Shown here: positions 15,945 to 24,401 of the stretch, piece by piece
Numbering within the stretch: the first letter of the stretch is position 1
Layout of the letters: each line of letters starts with the position of its first letter
From: an uncultured Christensenella sp.
GTDB lineage: Bacteria > Bacillota > Clostridia > Christensenellales > UBA1242
Direction: 5' to 3'
Length of the DNA stretch: 64,000 nucleotides
Assembly: GCA_910586385.1 (NCBI GenBank)
Contig: CAJUGX010000002.1
Location: 1 to 64,000 of the forward strand
Notes under the pieces: model-generated
What the model was told of the DNA's origin: nothing
The model's input: the letters and a program-made list of their open reading frames with translations, nothing else
Databases searched by the model: none
Translations under genes and position numbers: made by a program

Positions 15945-15985
15945 AAAAAAAAGATTAAACAATCAATCTTGTTTAATCTCTTTTT
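15945..15985 (-). terminator. Terminator of the adhesin operon
   Basis: AGATTAAACAA / TTGTTTAATCT stem with a 6-nt loop and eight T on the minus strand. The stop codon at 15963-15965 lies within it. Confidence 0.85.
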
Positions 15986-16682
15986 TCTTAATAAACATTT
16001 TTATGCATTCAACAATCATAAATACATCCATCATGCCTACACCAATCAACAATCCAATATTTTCGATACGGAGTTGAACAATAATCATTGCAATTGAAAC
16101 CGTTGTCAAAATTGCCATGCAAAGAAGCAAGAATTTTGAGTACTTGATTTTCTTGAACTGCAAGTAGAAAAATGCCAATGCAGCAAGCACAACCAAAACT
16201 TCACTTGCGACACAACTTACCATCATAACGTCCATCAACATATAGGTTGGATAAGCACAGACAGCAAGTCCAACGAAAAGAAACAGATAATCCCATTTCT
16301 CAAATTTTGCAAGGTCAAGCTCCCTGTTTAGGCACTTCATAACCAATTTGAAAATCAAATATGCACATATGAACATTGCCACAAGGAAACTTCCGAAGCA
16401 ACCTGCCACAAAAAGCCCATATGAGAAGAATGCAGTTGTACAAAGACAAATCCCATATCCGTGGATTGTTTCTTTTAAGCAGAAAACAACTCCAACCACA
16501 AACAAAACCGCACCAACTATATGAATCGTTTTAATTGATGCAAGCACCTTCTGAACATCGATAGGTTCGTCAACATTCTTTGCAAGAAGTCCGACAGTAA
16601 GCGCCAAAATGACAGAAATCAAACAAATTATGCAGTCTGAGAGTTTCCAATCTTTGAAAATATAACCAAAAACTTTTTTCAT
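15963..16682 (-). CDS. Polytopic membrane protein of unknown function
   Basis: A 239-residue protein with about seven hydrophobic segments: IICLISVILALTVGLLA near residue 20, then IHIVGAVLFVVGVVFCL, ICLCTTAFFSYGLFVAGCFG, a second group around 125-185, and ITTVSIAMIIV and LLIGVGMMDVFMIV near the end, with a basic tail. No family is recognised. It begins 15 bp after the phospholipase D-like gene and precedes a strong terminator, so it is the last gene of the adhesin/PLD operon. Roles in anchoring, export or envelope sensing are speculation. Confidence 0.75.
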   Translation of the reverse strand: MKKVFGYIFKDWKLSDCIICLISVILALTVGLLAKNVDEPIDVQKVLASIKTIHIVGAVLFVVGVVFCLKETIHGYGICLCTTAFFSYGLFVAGCFGSFLVAMFICAYLIFKLVMKCLNRELDLAKFEKWDYLFLFVGLAVCAYPTYMLMDVMMVSCVASEVLVVLAALAFFYLQFKKIKYSKFLLLCMAILTTVSIAMIIVQLRIENIGLLIGVGMMDVFMIVECIKMFIKKKEIKQD

Positions 16683-16697
16683 TTCTCACCATCCCCC

Positions 16698-18083
16698 TTA
16701 TTGCATACATGTGCTCAAATAGGTCTTGTAGAAACAGTCATAAATCTCATGGCTATCCTCTGTTTCTTTGAAAACCATTCCCGTGTTCGACTTTGCACAA
16801 AACTCACCCAATTCCAAATTTATACTGCCAGTGATGGTTATGTATTCTTGTGTGTCTCCAAAGTAGAACATTGCATCCTTGCCGTGAGTCATTTTATCCA
16901 AATAAAGTTTTCCGATTCCCTTAAGAAGTTGATATTCCTTGTTTGCAGGCACGAGCGAACGATTTATCGCACATCCAAATTCATTTCCCTCTGTTGTGTT
17001 GTTTTTGAAAGCATCGTTGAGTCTGCTTGCAAATTTAAGAGAAAATTGATTTGCACTGAAGTGATAGTTGTTTATGTAGCATTTGATTTGACCTTTCGAC
17101 TCATTGAGTTGTTCCACATATCTTGCATATGGATTTGCAACCACATCATAAGCATCTGTATGCTCTTGTGGCACTGGTGTGAAATAACACATGAAATATT
17201 CGTCCTCATAGTTGAGTTCGTTGTTTGCATGAGCATCCATAACAGCATTGACAAATTCTGGTCTAACTTTGTAGTTTTGGAAAGTCAATTCAAAATATCT
17301 CTTGTTTGCCTCATATATCTTGTCATGATTTGAAATTGTATAACCCGTGTGAGTCCAATCCTTACTCCCAACAGGAAGTCCAGTGTTTGCCATATAAGAG
17401 TCAACATTTGATGTCATTGCGTTGACAGCATTGTGATATTCTGTCCCGTCCCAATCAAGATAGTGGTTGATGAGCAACTGTTTGTTGTGCATTTGTTCTG
17501 AGCCCAGATAATTCAAATCCCACTCAGCCTTTCTGACTTGCAAAAAGTCTGAAACTTTCTTTGTCTCATCAAAGAAGCACTTATCATTCATATATTTCAT
17601 AAACCAATCGTATGTTGTTCTCGCAGTGATATCTGCATCTCTGTGATAGATGAGTCTCACAGGGATTCCATATTTTGCCGCCTTGATGAAACTGTATGCA
17701 ACCCTTTCACAATCTTTTGTATAGAGTTTGGACAGACTTGTCATCATTCCATACTTTCTTGATTTTGGATTGTAATAAGCCGCCGTGTCTGTCTCAAAAC
17801 GATAGATAGCATAGTCGATTGTGACTTCTTCGTCTTGGTGAAGCAACTTATAGTTGATTGCCTGATTCACCAGTTCACACACCTTAAAGACTGGATGAGC
17901 ATATCTGTCGCCGGAATTTCTCGCAAAAATCTCAACTTTAACATCCTTTCCATCAACGTTGACATATTTTGTCACTTGTGCAACTGTTGCCAGTCCATCA
18001 GCAGTGACATATGAGATGATTCCCGCAAGCGCAATCACAACAGTGATTGCAACAAAGCAAATTCTAAAAATCCATTTTTTCAT
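16698..18083 (-). CDS. Exported phospholipase D-like protein
   Basis: A 461-residue protein with an N-terminal hydrophobic signal anchor (WIFRICFVAITVVIALAGII). It has two phospholipase D-type HxK motifs: H199-N-K201 QLLI followed downstream by AVNAMTSN, and H400-G-K402 followed by YITITGSINL. The paired motifs define the active site of PLD-fold phosphodiesterases or phosphatidyltransferases (cardiolipin synthase and nuclease relatives). The first half is divergent and contains YHRDAD. The ATG at 18083 follows GGAGAG by 8 nt, and the upstream gene ends 13 bp earlier. Its substrate may be lipid, nucleic acid or teichoic-type polymer; the sequence does not decide. Confidence 0.8.
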   Translation of the reverse strand: MKKWIFRICFVAITVVIALAGIISYVTADGLATVAQVTKYVNVDGKDVKVEIFARNSGDRYAHPVFKVCELVNQAINYKLLHQDEEVTIDYAIYRFETDTAAYYNPKSRKYGMMTSLSKLYTKDCERVAYSFIKAAKYGIPVRLIYHRDADITARTTYDWFMKYMNDKCFFDETKKVSDFLQVRKAEWDLNYLGSEQMHNKQLLINHYLDWDGTEYHNAVNAMTSNVDSYMANTGLPVGSKDWTHTGYTISNHDKIYEANKRYFELTFQNYKVRPEFVNAVMDAHANNELNYEDEYFMCYFTPVPQEHTDAYDVVANPYARYVEQLNESKGQIKCYINNYHFSANQFSLKFASRLNDAFKNNTTEGNEFGCAINRSLVPANKEYQLLKGIGKLYLDKMTHGKDAMFYFGDTQEYITITGSINLELGEFCAKSNTGMVFKETEDSHEIYDCFYKTYLSTCMQ

Positions 18084-18096
18084 TTCAATCACTCTC

Positions 18097-21000
18097 CTAT
18101 GCAACTGCCTTGGCTTGGATGTACAAGTTTTGCCCGTTGACTTTTACTGTATACTCTGTGGAACCTTTCTTTGCAATTGTCAATTTCTCTGCGATCGCAC
18201 TTGCATCTGCTCCGTTTGCAACTCTCAAAACATTGAATTGTTCTTGTTCATAATCCGCATATCTGTTTGGCGTGATTTGAATTGGAGTGTCAATGGTTTC
18301 AACAAAACTTACAAATCCATAGCTTGCTGTTGGGTTTGCAACGGTTGTGATTCCACCAACAACTTCAACGCCTTTTCCAAGTTCAAGCACTGCATACTGA
18401 ATGCAAACTTGTGCTCCCTCTGATGAAGTGTTGTCATGTATATAAACATTTTTCAATGTTATTGTCGCGTAAACTCCCTTATCCTTGTCGCCAAGTGCAT
18501 AAATTCCGCCACCTCTGGTTGCCCCTGAATTGTTGAAAATTTCACAATTTGACACTTCAACTGTTGAATTGTCACTTGCACAGATTGCACCACCATATTT
18601 TGCAGTGTTTTCGGTGAATGTCCCACCTCTCACAAATGCTCTGCCTTTTCCATAAAGATGGATTGCCCCACCTTTGCTTCCAGCAGTGTTTCCAGAAATC
18701 AAACCATCAAACACAAAAAGTGTACCTTTGCAGTTGACAACTCCGCCATTGTTTGTTGCCCTGTTTTGAGAGATTTCCCCTCCCTTGATAAACACAGAGC
18801 CTTTTTCTGCTATGAAAATTGCACCGCCACTTGATTCTCCAGTATTTCCATTGACTTTTCCACTTACCAAATAATAGTAAGCATAGAATGAATTGTTTAC
18901 GTATACTCCGCCACCATAAGTTGCACTTGTGTTGTTCAAGATGTCACCGCCAGCTTGATTGAACACTCTCGCATTGTAAACTGCACCGCCAGACCCTTCA
19001 GCACTGTTGTTTGAGATTTCTCCACCATAAAGGTTAAATCTTCCTTGATTGTTGACACCTCCGCCATTTCCTGACGCTGAGTTGTCTGTGATTTGTCCAC
19101 CATACATATTGAAGATTCCGTTGTAGTTGTACACTGCTGTTTCTTTGTTGTTTTTGATGACAACACCATCATACATATTTACAACACCACTATCTTCAAC
19201 ATAGATGATTGATCCAGTTGTGTCTTCGACATTTTGTCCATCAATAATGAAAGAATTTCCAACACCTTCAAATCCAAGATTCAAAGCAGTCTTAAAACCA
19301 ATTTCAATCATATTCCCCTTGAAGTCAGCACCTCTTTTGAGAGAACTTCCATTCAAAGAAAGCAAACTGTGATTTCCTTCAACAATCTTAAGTGTGTTTG
19401 AGATTGTGATATCATTGCCAAGCATAACAGCCACATTGTCTCGTTTCAAAGCTTCAACAAGTTCTTGCTCAGAAGAAACAATTATTGCTTCTCCTACAAA
19501 TCCCTCAAGTATATCCACAAACTCAAATCCAACTTCAACATCATAAGCTGGCATCACAAAACTATAAACATCATTTATGTCTTTTGAAATGACAACCTTT
19601 TGTGAAACCCTATCCAAATAATAAACAGCATTCAAACTGTATCTTGAGAGCATTGGATCCTTGTTTTGCTCAATTCTAAATTTTACAACATCTCCAACAG
19701 CCACGCTGCTGCTTTCAAATTCAACTTTTGAAATGATTTGAGGATAATCTTCATTCCCTTTCAATTTTGCAGTCACTGCATATTTTTCTCTATAACTTAC
19801 AGAAATTGTTGCCCCGTCAAACATCACAAATTGTGGGTTTGCAAGATCAAGTTCTTTCGAGTAAGTCCCATTTCCCACAAAAATTGAGTCAAGTTTTTTA
19901 CCTTCAACATTTTTGATTTGAAGTGTCACAACGTCCTCAAACTTTGCGGTCGCAGCGACTTGAACAAACTCCCCTGCACTTGCTTCAACAGAAATTGGAA
20001 GAACTTTTCTTTGTGCATCATAATTGATTTTCACACCACTTTCAGTTGGCATCACAAAAGAATATTTGTTTCCATTTTGTGAAACTGCAATTGCATTTCC
20101 GATTGTATCAGTCACTTTCAAATTTGAAACGCTGTATTCTTTGATAACATTCATTTCAACAGTTTCGCCATCTGTGGCACTTTTCTTAACTTCAACAGCA
20201 TACTCACTTGCGATTGTTTCAATTTTATTTGCTGAGGCAACAAGCAAAATCTTGCCATCTACAATTTCTTGAGTCTTTGTCTCATCCGTGTATGTGATCT
20301 TGTTCAAAGCCCTATAGATGTTTGAATAAGGATCAGCAGCCTCATCAATTTCATTTCTCAAGAAGTTGTTTGCAGTGCTGCTTGTCTCAACTTTTGCACT
20401 GCTATAAAGTTTAATTGCAATACTGTTCTTAAGTTCACTTGCAATTGCGAAATATCCATAATCCGCCTTCACACTTGCAAATTCAGTAATCTGTCCGCTG
20501 ACACTCAAATCTCCGCCAAGTCTAAGGGCACTATATTGCATGTCAACATTTTCAAGAGATCCACCAAGAAGTTCTACCACAGAATAAACTGGCGTTTTTG
20601 TGGTATCCCCTGTGCCATAAATGTCGTTTCCTCTATAAGAAGCAACGTTTGAAGAAAATTGTCCTCCTGTTACTGTCACAATGCTGTCATAGTCAGCACA
20701 GATTGCTCCACCTTGATAAGCAGAGTTTCCAGAGAGTTCTCCTCCGCTGATTTCGACACGTCCACCATCATACGCATAAATTGCCCCACCTTTCTTTGTT
20801 TTCGTTTGGGCAAGATAATTGCCATTCACAGTTCCGCCAGAAATTTTGAGTTTTGATTTTACGATAAAAGCACCACCATTGTTTTTTGCAGTGTTTGAAA
20901 AGACTTCTCCTCCTTGCATTTCAAACAATGTCCCATCTGGGAAAGAGCCATCAGATGCTTTTGTCAAAAAGATTGCCCCACCGCTTGATTGACTTGTATT

Positions 21001-21933
21001 ATCACGGATTTTTCCACTCTTCATCAAAAAGCTTGCATCATCAATCGCATAGATTGCCCCACCATATGTAGTTGCAGTGTTTGAAGCAATATCAACACCA
21101 TCCAAAACAACACGAGCAGAGTCTTTTGCATAAATCGCCCCACCAGTTTTGCTTACTGAATTGTTTGAAATCTCTCCTCCTGAGAGTTTTGCATCACAAC
21201 TCTTAAAAAAGAATGCACCACCAGAGGTTGATTGATTTTGATGGATTTTTCCGCCTGTCATGTTCAACTTAGAATTATTGTACATAAAAATCATTCCACT
21301 TGGTGTGGATATGTTTTCAAAGATTTCTCCACTTTCAATGTTGAAGGTTGATTTTGATCTGTTGTAAACAATTCCATAAACATCAACACCAGGTTTAGAA
21401 GATTCTTCCAAAGTGTTGTTTGAGATTTTTCCACCACACAAATTGAGTGTGCCATAGTTGTCAATTGCAACACCATCAACTGCACCCTTAAAGTTTTTGA
21501 CAGAAACATTTTCACCAAGAGTCAATGACCCATTGTTCAAAATTGCAGAGGCATTTCCTTCAAGATTCTGTCCATCAAAAGAAATTGCATTTCCTTCAAG
21601 GGAAGACAATTCAACATTTGCATTTTTTTCAATAACAATCATTGTCCCGTCAAAGCCATCTGCACGAGACAAAACAAAATTGCCATTGGAAGTGATTTTG
21701 ACATTTCTTCCAATCTGCAATGTCGAAGAAAAATTGATATCTCCACCAACAATGATGTTGTCAGCATCGCCCATCAAAGCATTTGACAACCCGCTGAAAT
21801 CAGACACCGTTACCGACTGCGCGTATGTCTTCTCATTTTTCAAAAGTCCCACGCAACATCCAATTCCAACAGAAAGCATAACTGCGCAAAGCCCGTACAA
21901 AATCATTCCCTTAAACTTTTTCACCACTTTCAA
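18097..21933 (-). CDS. Large secreted beta-helix (Pmp/autotransporter-like repeat) adhesin
   Basis: About 1278 residues. A signal peptide (GMILYGLCAVMLSVGIGCCV, cleavage near YAQS) is followed by a first right-handed beta-helix (about 40-560) built of repeats such as GGAIYAKDSARV and SGGAIF with N-N/N-T turns. A non-helix middle (about 560-830) has three Ig-like or InlB-like units. A second beta-helix (about 830-1200) repeats the same GGAI/GGEISNN pattern. It has no sorting signal, S-layer module or C-terminal membrane helix. The frame opens with TTG (21933); GTG codons at 21927 and 21924 are alternative starts with GGGG upstream. It heads the operon with the PLD-like and membrane proteins. 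Confidence 0.8.
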   Translation of the reverse strand: MKVVKKFKGMILYGLCAVMLSVGIGCCVGLLKNEKTYAQSVTVSDFSGLSNALMGDADNIIVGGDINFSSTLQIGRNVKITSNGNFVLSRADGFDGTMIVIEKNANVELSSLEGNAISFDGQNLEGNASAILNNGSLTLGENVSVKNFKGAVDGVAIDNYGTLNLCGGKISNNTLEESSKPGVDVYGIVYNRSKSTFNIESGEIFENISTPSGMIFMYNNSKLNMTGGKIHQNQSTSGGAFFFKSCDAKLSGGEISNNSVSKTGGAIYAKDSARVVLDGVDIASNTATTYGGAIYAIDDASFLMKSGKIRDNTSQSSGGAIFLTKASDGSFPDGTLFEMQGGEVFSNTAKNNGGAFIVKSKLKISGGTVNGNYLAQTKTKKGGAIYAYDGGRVEISGGELSGNSAYQGGAICADYDSIVTVTGGQFSSNVASYRGNDIYGTGDTTKTPVYSVVELLGGSLENVDMQYSALRLGGDLSVSGQITEFASVKADYGYFAIASELKNSIAIKLYSSAKVETSSTANNFLRNEIDEAADPYSNIYRALNKITYTDETKTQEIVDGKILLVASANKIETIASEYAVEVKKSATDGETVEMNVIKEYSVSNLKVTDTIGNAIAVSQNGNKYSFVMPTESGVKINYDAQRKVLPISVEASAGEFVQVAATAKFEDVVTLQIKNVEGKKLDSIFVGNGTYSKELDLANPQFVMFDGATISVSYREKYAVTAKLKGNEDYPQIISKVEFESSSVAVGDVVKFRIEQNKDPMLSRYSLNAVYYLDRVSQKVVISKDINDVYSFVMPAYDVEVGFEFVDILEGFVGEAIIVSSEQELVEALKRDNVAVMLGNDITISNTLKIVEGNHSLLSLNGSSLKRGADFKGNMIEIGFKTALNLGFEGVGNSFIIDGQNVEDTTGSIIYVEDSGVVNMYDGVVIKNNKETAVYNYNGIFNMYGGQITDNSASGNGGGVNNQGRFNLYGGEISNNSAEGSGGAVYNARVFNQAGGDILNNTSATYGGGVYVNNSFYAYYYLVSGKVNGNTGESSGGAIFIAEKGSVFIKGGEISQNRATNNGGVVNCKGTLFVFDGLISGNTAGSKGGAIHLYGKGRAFVRGGTFTENTAKYGGAICASDNSTVEVSNCEIFNNSGATRGGGIYALGDKDKGVYATITLKNVYIHDNTSSEGAQVCIQYAVLELGKGVEVVGGITTVANPTASYGFVSFVETIDTPIQITPNRYADYEQEQFNVLRVANGADASAIAEKLTIAKKGSTEYTVKVNGQNLYIQAKAVA

Positions 21934-22082
21934 AACCCCGTAAAAATTTTGTTTTTATATTAGTATGTATAAACCCTGACTATTGAATTATAAATTAATT
22001 TACTTTCATTTGTCAAATTTATTCCAGCCATTGTGAAATACCCCAAATCTCATCCAGAAAGAGGAAAGCCAAGCAAAATTGC

Positions 22083-22105
22083 CTCAAAAACATTCGTTTT
22101 TGCAT
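22083..22105 (-). terminator. Possible terminator of malQ
   Basis: CAAAAAC / GTTTTTG stem with a 4-nt loop just downstream of the malQ stop; the minus-strand T run is weak. The rest of 21934-22109 is AT-rich and presumably holds the adhesin promoter. Confidence 0.35.
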
Positions 22106-22109
22106 GTTT

Positions 22110-23567
22110 TTAGACTTTTTTGAAGTATCTCCTCACATTGCCACAAATCATTCTTTCAAAATTTTTTTGCAATCTATACTCCCAACATCCAGCAGCAACA
22201 CCCGCAATGTTCATCCTAAAGCGCTCATCCAAAAACATCAAATCCTGAATTGGAATGATTGCAATTTTTGCTTTTGATGCCAAGACTTTTTTCACCGCTT
22301 CAATTTGAGTTTGCTTCAATCCTCTGTTTTGACATCCGAGAAATTTTTCAACCATATCCAACTGATCATCATTCAATTTTTTAAGAAATCCCATAAATGT
22401 GTTGTTGTCGTGTGTCTCAGTGTAATAGACCACATTGTCCTTCACATTGTCTGGCAGGTGTGGATTTTTCTCATCTGTGTCAAAGGCATATTGCAAAACA
22501 TTCATTCCCGCAAGGTCAAATTTTTTCTGAACCTTTTTGCAGTGATTTGTCATTGTGCCAATATCTTCAACAATGATATTTTTCAGTGAGACATTTTTTC
22601 CAAGTGCCTCAAAAAAATTTTCTCCGCCACCTCTCTCAAATCGAGGTTGATCTTTGCCATTCTTTGGGATTTCAAAATGCTCATCATATGCCATAAAATG
22701 GTCAAGCCTCAATAGGTCATATCTCTCCAACAGAGTCTTCACTCTGTCAATCAAATAATCAAAGTTTTCTTCTGACAACTTTTCCCAGTCATAGACACAA
22801 GTCCCCCAATCTTGCATGACAATGTCCACATTGTCTGCCGGCGCCCCACCAGTCGCAGAAGGCAAAAAGTTTTTGTCAAGTTTGACATACTTGGGATGAG
22901 CGAAAACTTCCACACTCGCCCTGTCGCAATACGCTGGCACATCGCCAAAAATTTTTATGCCATTTTTGTTTGCATAGTCTTTCAAATTGTGCCACTGTTT
23001 CTGCAAAACATATTGGAAAAATATGTATTTTTGAAAAACTTCTTTGTTTTCAGCAACAAATCTTCTAGCATCTTTTGAGTCTAATTTCCAAAACTTTTTG
23101 TCAACAAAATGCCAATCATTTTCACCAAAAACTTCACGCAACGCCCTCCAATAAGCATACTCAAAAACATGCGCATCGTCTTTTTCAAACTTGTCCAAAA
23201 ATTCTTTGGATTTCAAATTCTTGTATGCACATTCAAACAATTCAAATTTCTTTGGTTTGATTTTTGAAAACTCCACTTTCTTAGAGTTTTTATATTGCGT
23301 CAAACATGCAAGTTGCTTTTTCTCAAGAAGTCCAAAATCACAGAGTTCTTCCAAATCAACAAACATCTCATCAAAAGAAAAGACACTCATCGCCCCATAA
23401 GGGCAATTGAAATCATTTGCAAGATTGAGAGGCAAAACCTCCCAAACACTTGCACCAATCTTCTTCAGAAAATCAACAAATTTGTATGCTGACTTTCCAA
23501 AATCACCAAGTCCATATCGATTGTTTAAGCATGTGACATGGCACAAAACTCCAAACTCAGCCATCAT
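22110..23567 (-). CDS. malQ: 4-alpha-glucanotransferase (amylomaltase)
   Basis: A 485-residue GH77 enzyme that transfers alpha-1,4-glucan segments between maltodextrins, feeding glycogen or maltose use in the cytosol. Visible family signatures are RYGLGDFG and SVWEVLPLN near the N terminus, FGDVPAYCDRASVEVF, LLRLDHFMAYDEHFEIP with the catalytic Asp, VEDIGTM with the acid/base Glu, and YTETHDNNTFMGF with the third acidic residue. Length is typical. AGGAG precedes two adjacent ATGs (23567 and 23564). It is only 6-9 bp after the phosphorylase gene, so both are co-transcribed. Confidence 0.92.
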   Translation of the reverse strand: MMAEFGVLCHVTCLNNRYGLGDFGKSAYKFVDFLKKIGASVWEVLPLNLANDFNCPYGAMSVFSFDEMFVDLEELCDFGLLEKKQLACLTQYKNSKKVEFSKIKPKKFELFECAYKNLKSKEFLDKFEKDDAHVFEYAYWRALREVFGENDWHFVDKKFWKLDSKDARRFVAENKEVFQKYIFFQYVLQKQWHNLKDYANKNGIKIFGDVPAYCDRASVEVFAHPKYVKLDKNFLPSATGGAPADNVDIVMQDWGTCVYDWEKLSEENFDYLIDRVKTLLERYDLLRLDHFMAYDEHFEIPKNGKDQPRFERGGGENFFEALGKNVSLKNIIVEDIGTMTNHCKKVQKKFDLAGMNVLQYAFDTDEKNPHLPDNVKDNVVYYTETHDNNTFMGFLKKLNDDQLDMVEKFLGCQNRGLKQTQIEAVKKVLASKAKIAIIPIQDLMFLDERFRMNIAGVAAGCWEYRLQKNFERMICGNVRRYFKKV

Positions 23568-23573
23568 AAACTC

Positions 23574-24347
23574 CTATTTTTTCTTAATGTAAAAATCGAT
23601 GATTGAAGACAAAAATTCCCTGCGATAATCCATCTTCGCTCCAAACTCCCATTTCTTTTCTTTTTCACTCATCGGATGTTTGTCAGAAACCCTCAAAACA
23701 ACAGTATAGTCAAGTCCATAATATTTGCACAAATTTACAAAAGCAGAAGCTTCCATGTCCACTCCAACACAACCCAACTTTCTCCACAAATCCTCTTTGA
23801 AGAATGTTTGCCTATAGACAGCATCCGTGGTGACGGTTGCAGCGTCTGAAACATTGTATTTTTTCATCAAACATTTTTGCAAGGCTTTCGCATCAGCTGA
23901 ATGTACACTTGTCCAGTTCTTGAAACCATAATGGAGACTTGTCCCTTCTTCGCTCAAAATCTTCTTTGGCAAAATGATATCCCCAATCTGCGTGCCCTCT
24001 CCAAATCCACCTGCGAGTCCAACCAACACGAGTTTTTCCACTCCAAATGCTCTGAGCGTCTCCACTGTGTCAGCAATCACTGGTGCACCAACCCCTCCAT
24101 GGAGAAAACACCAATCTTTCACTCCTTCAATTTGAAAAACTGGACTTGTGCCACAAAATCTTGGCAATTTTTCCAAAATTAAGTTTGTTTTATATATTTC
24201 TTGAAGCACAGCATCCCACTTTCCAAGACAAAAAATCATCGCATTTTTAGGAAGGTCAAACTTCTCTACTGGCTTGTGTGCACTTCTAATATGCTCTTGT
24301 CCTGTGATTACGCCTTCCGTTTCATCTTCTTTGAAAAACCATTTCAT
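23574..24347 (-). CDS. Nucleoside phosphorylase (uridine/purine type)
   Basis: A 257-residue PNP/UDP-family enzyme. Motifs are the base-binding GGVGAPVIADTV, VLVGLAGGFGE, EGTSLHYGF, VTTDAVYRQT and VGVDMEASAF, with the ribose-binding M-E. It is longer at the N terminus than the 3060-3803 paralogue, and the glycine loop is G-L-A-G-G. The ATG at 24347 follows GAGGG and is preferred over an in-frame upstream start at 24377. It is the first gene of an operon with malQ. Confidence 0.88.
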   Translation of the reverse strand: MKWFFKEDETEGVITGQEHIRSAHKPVEKFDLPKNAMIFCLGKWDAVLQEIYKTNLILEKLPRFCGTSPVFQIEGVKDWCFLHGGVGAPVIADTVETLRAFGVEKLVLVGLAGGFGEGTQIGDIILPKKILSEEGTSLHYGFKNWTSVHSADAKALQKCLMKKYNVSDAATVTTDAVYRQTFFKEDLWRKLGCVGVDMEASAFVNLCKYYGLDYTVVLRVSDKHPMSEKEKKWEFGAKMDYRREFLSSIIDFYIKKK

Positions 24348-24366
24348 ATTTCCCTCGCAAAATACC

Positions 24367-24396
24367 AAAAGACACAATCAAATCTGATTGCGTCTT
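24367..24396 (-). terminator. Terminator of the phosphoketolase gene
   Basis: AAGACGCAATC / GATTGTGTCTT stem (minus strand, one G-T pair) followed by a short T run, between the phosphoketolase stop at 24402 and the next gene at 24347. Confidence 0.6.
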
Positions 24397-24401
24397 GATT
24401 T

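Noticed and set aside
18097..21933. Antisense frames opposite the adhesin and other surface genes
   Set aside because: They lack Shine-Dalgarno sites and family motifs and arise from low-complexity coding on the other strand.
22083..22105. Strong terminator downstream of malQ
   Set aside because: The stem is AT-only with a poor T run; kept only as a low-confidence call.
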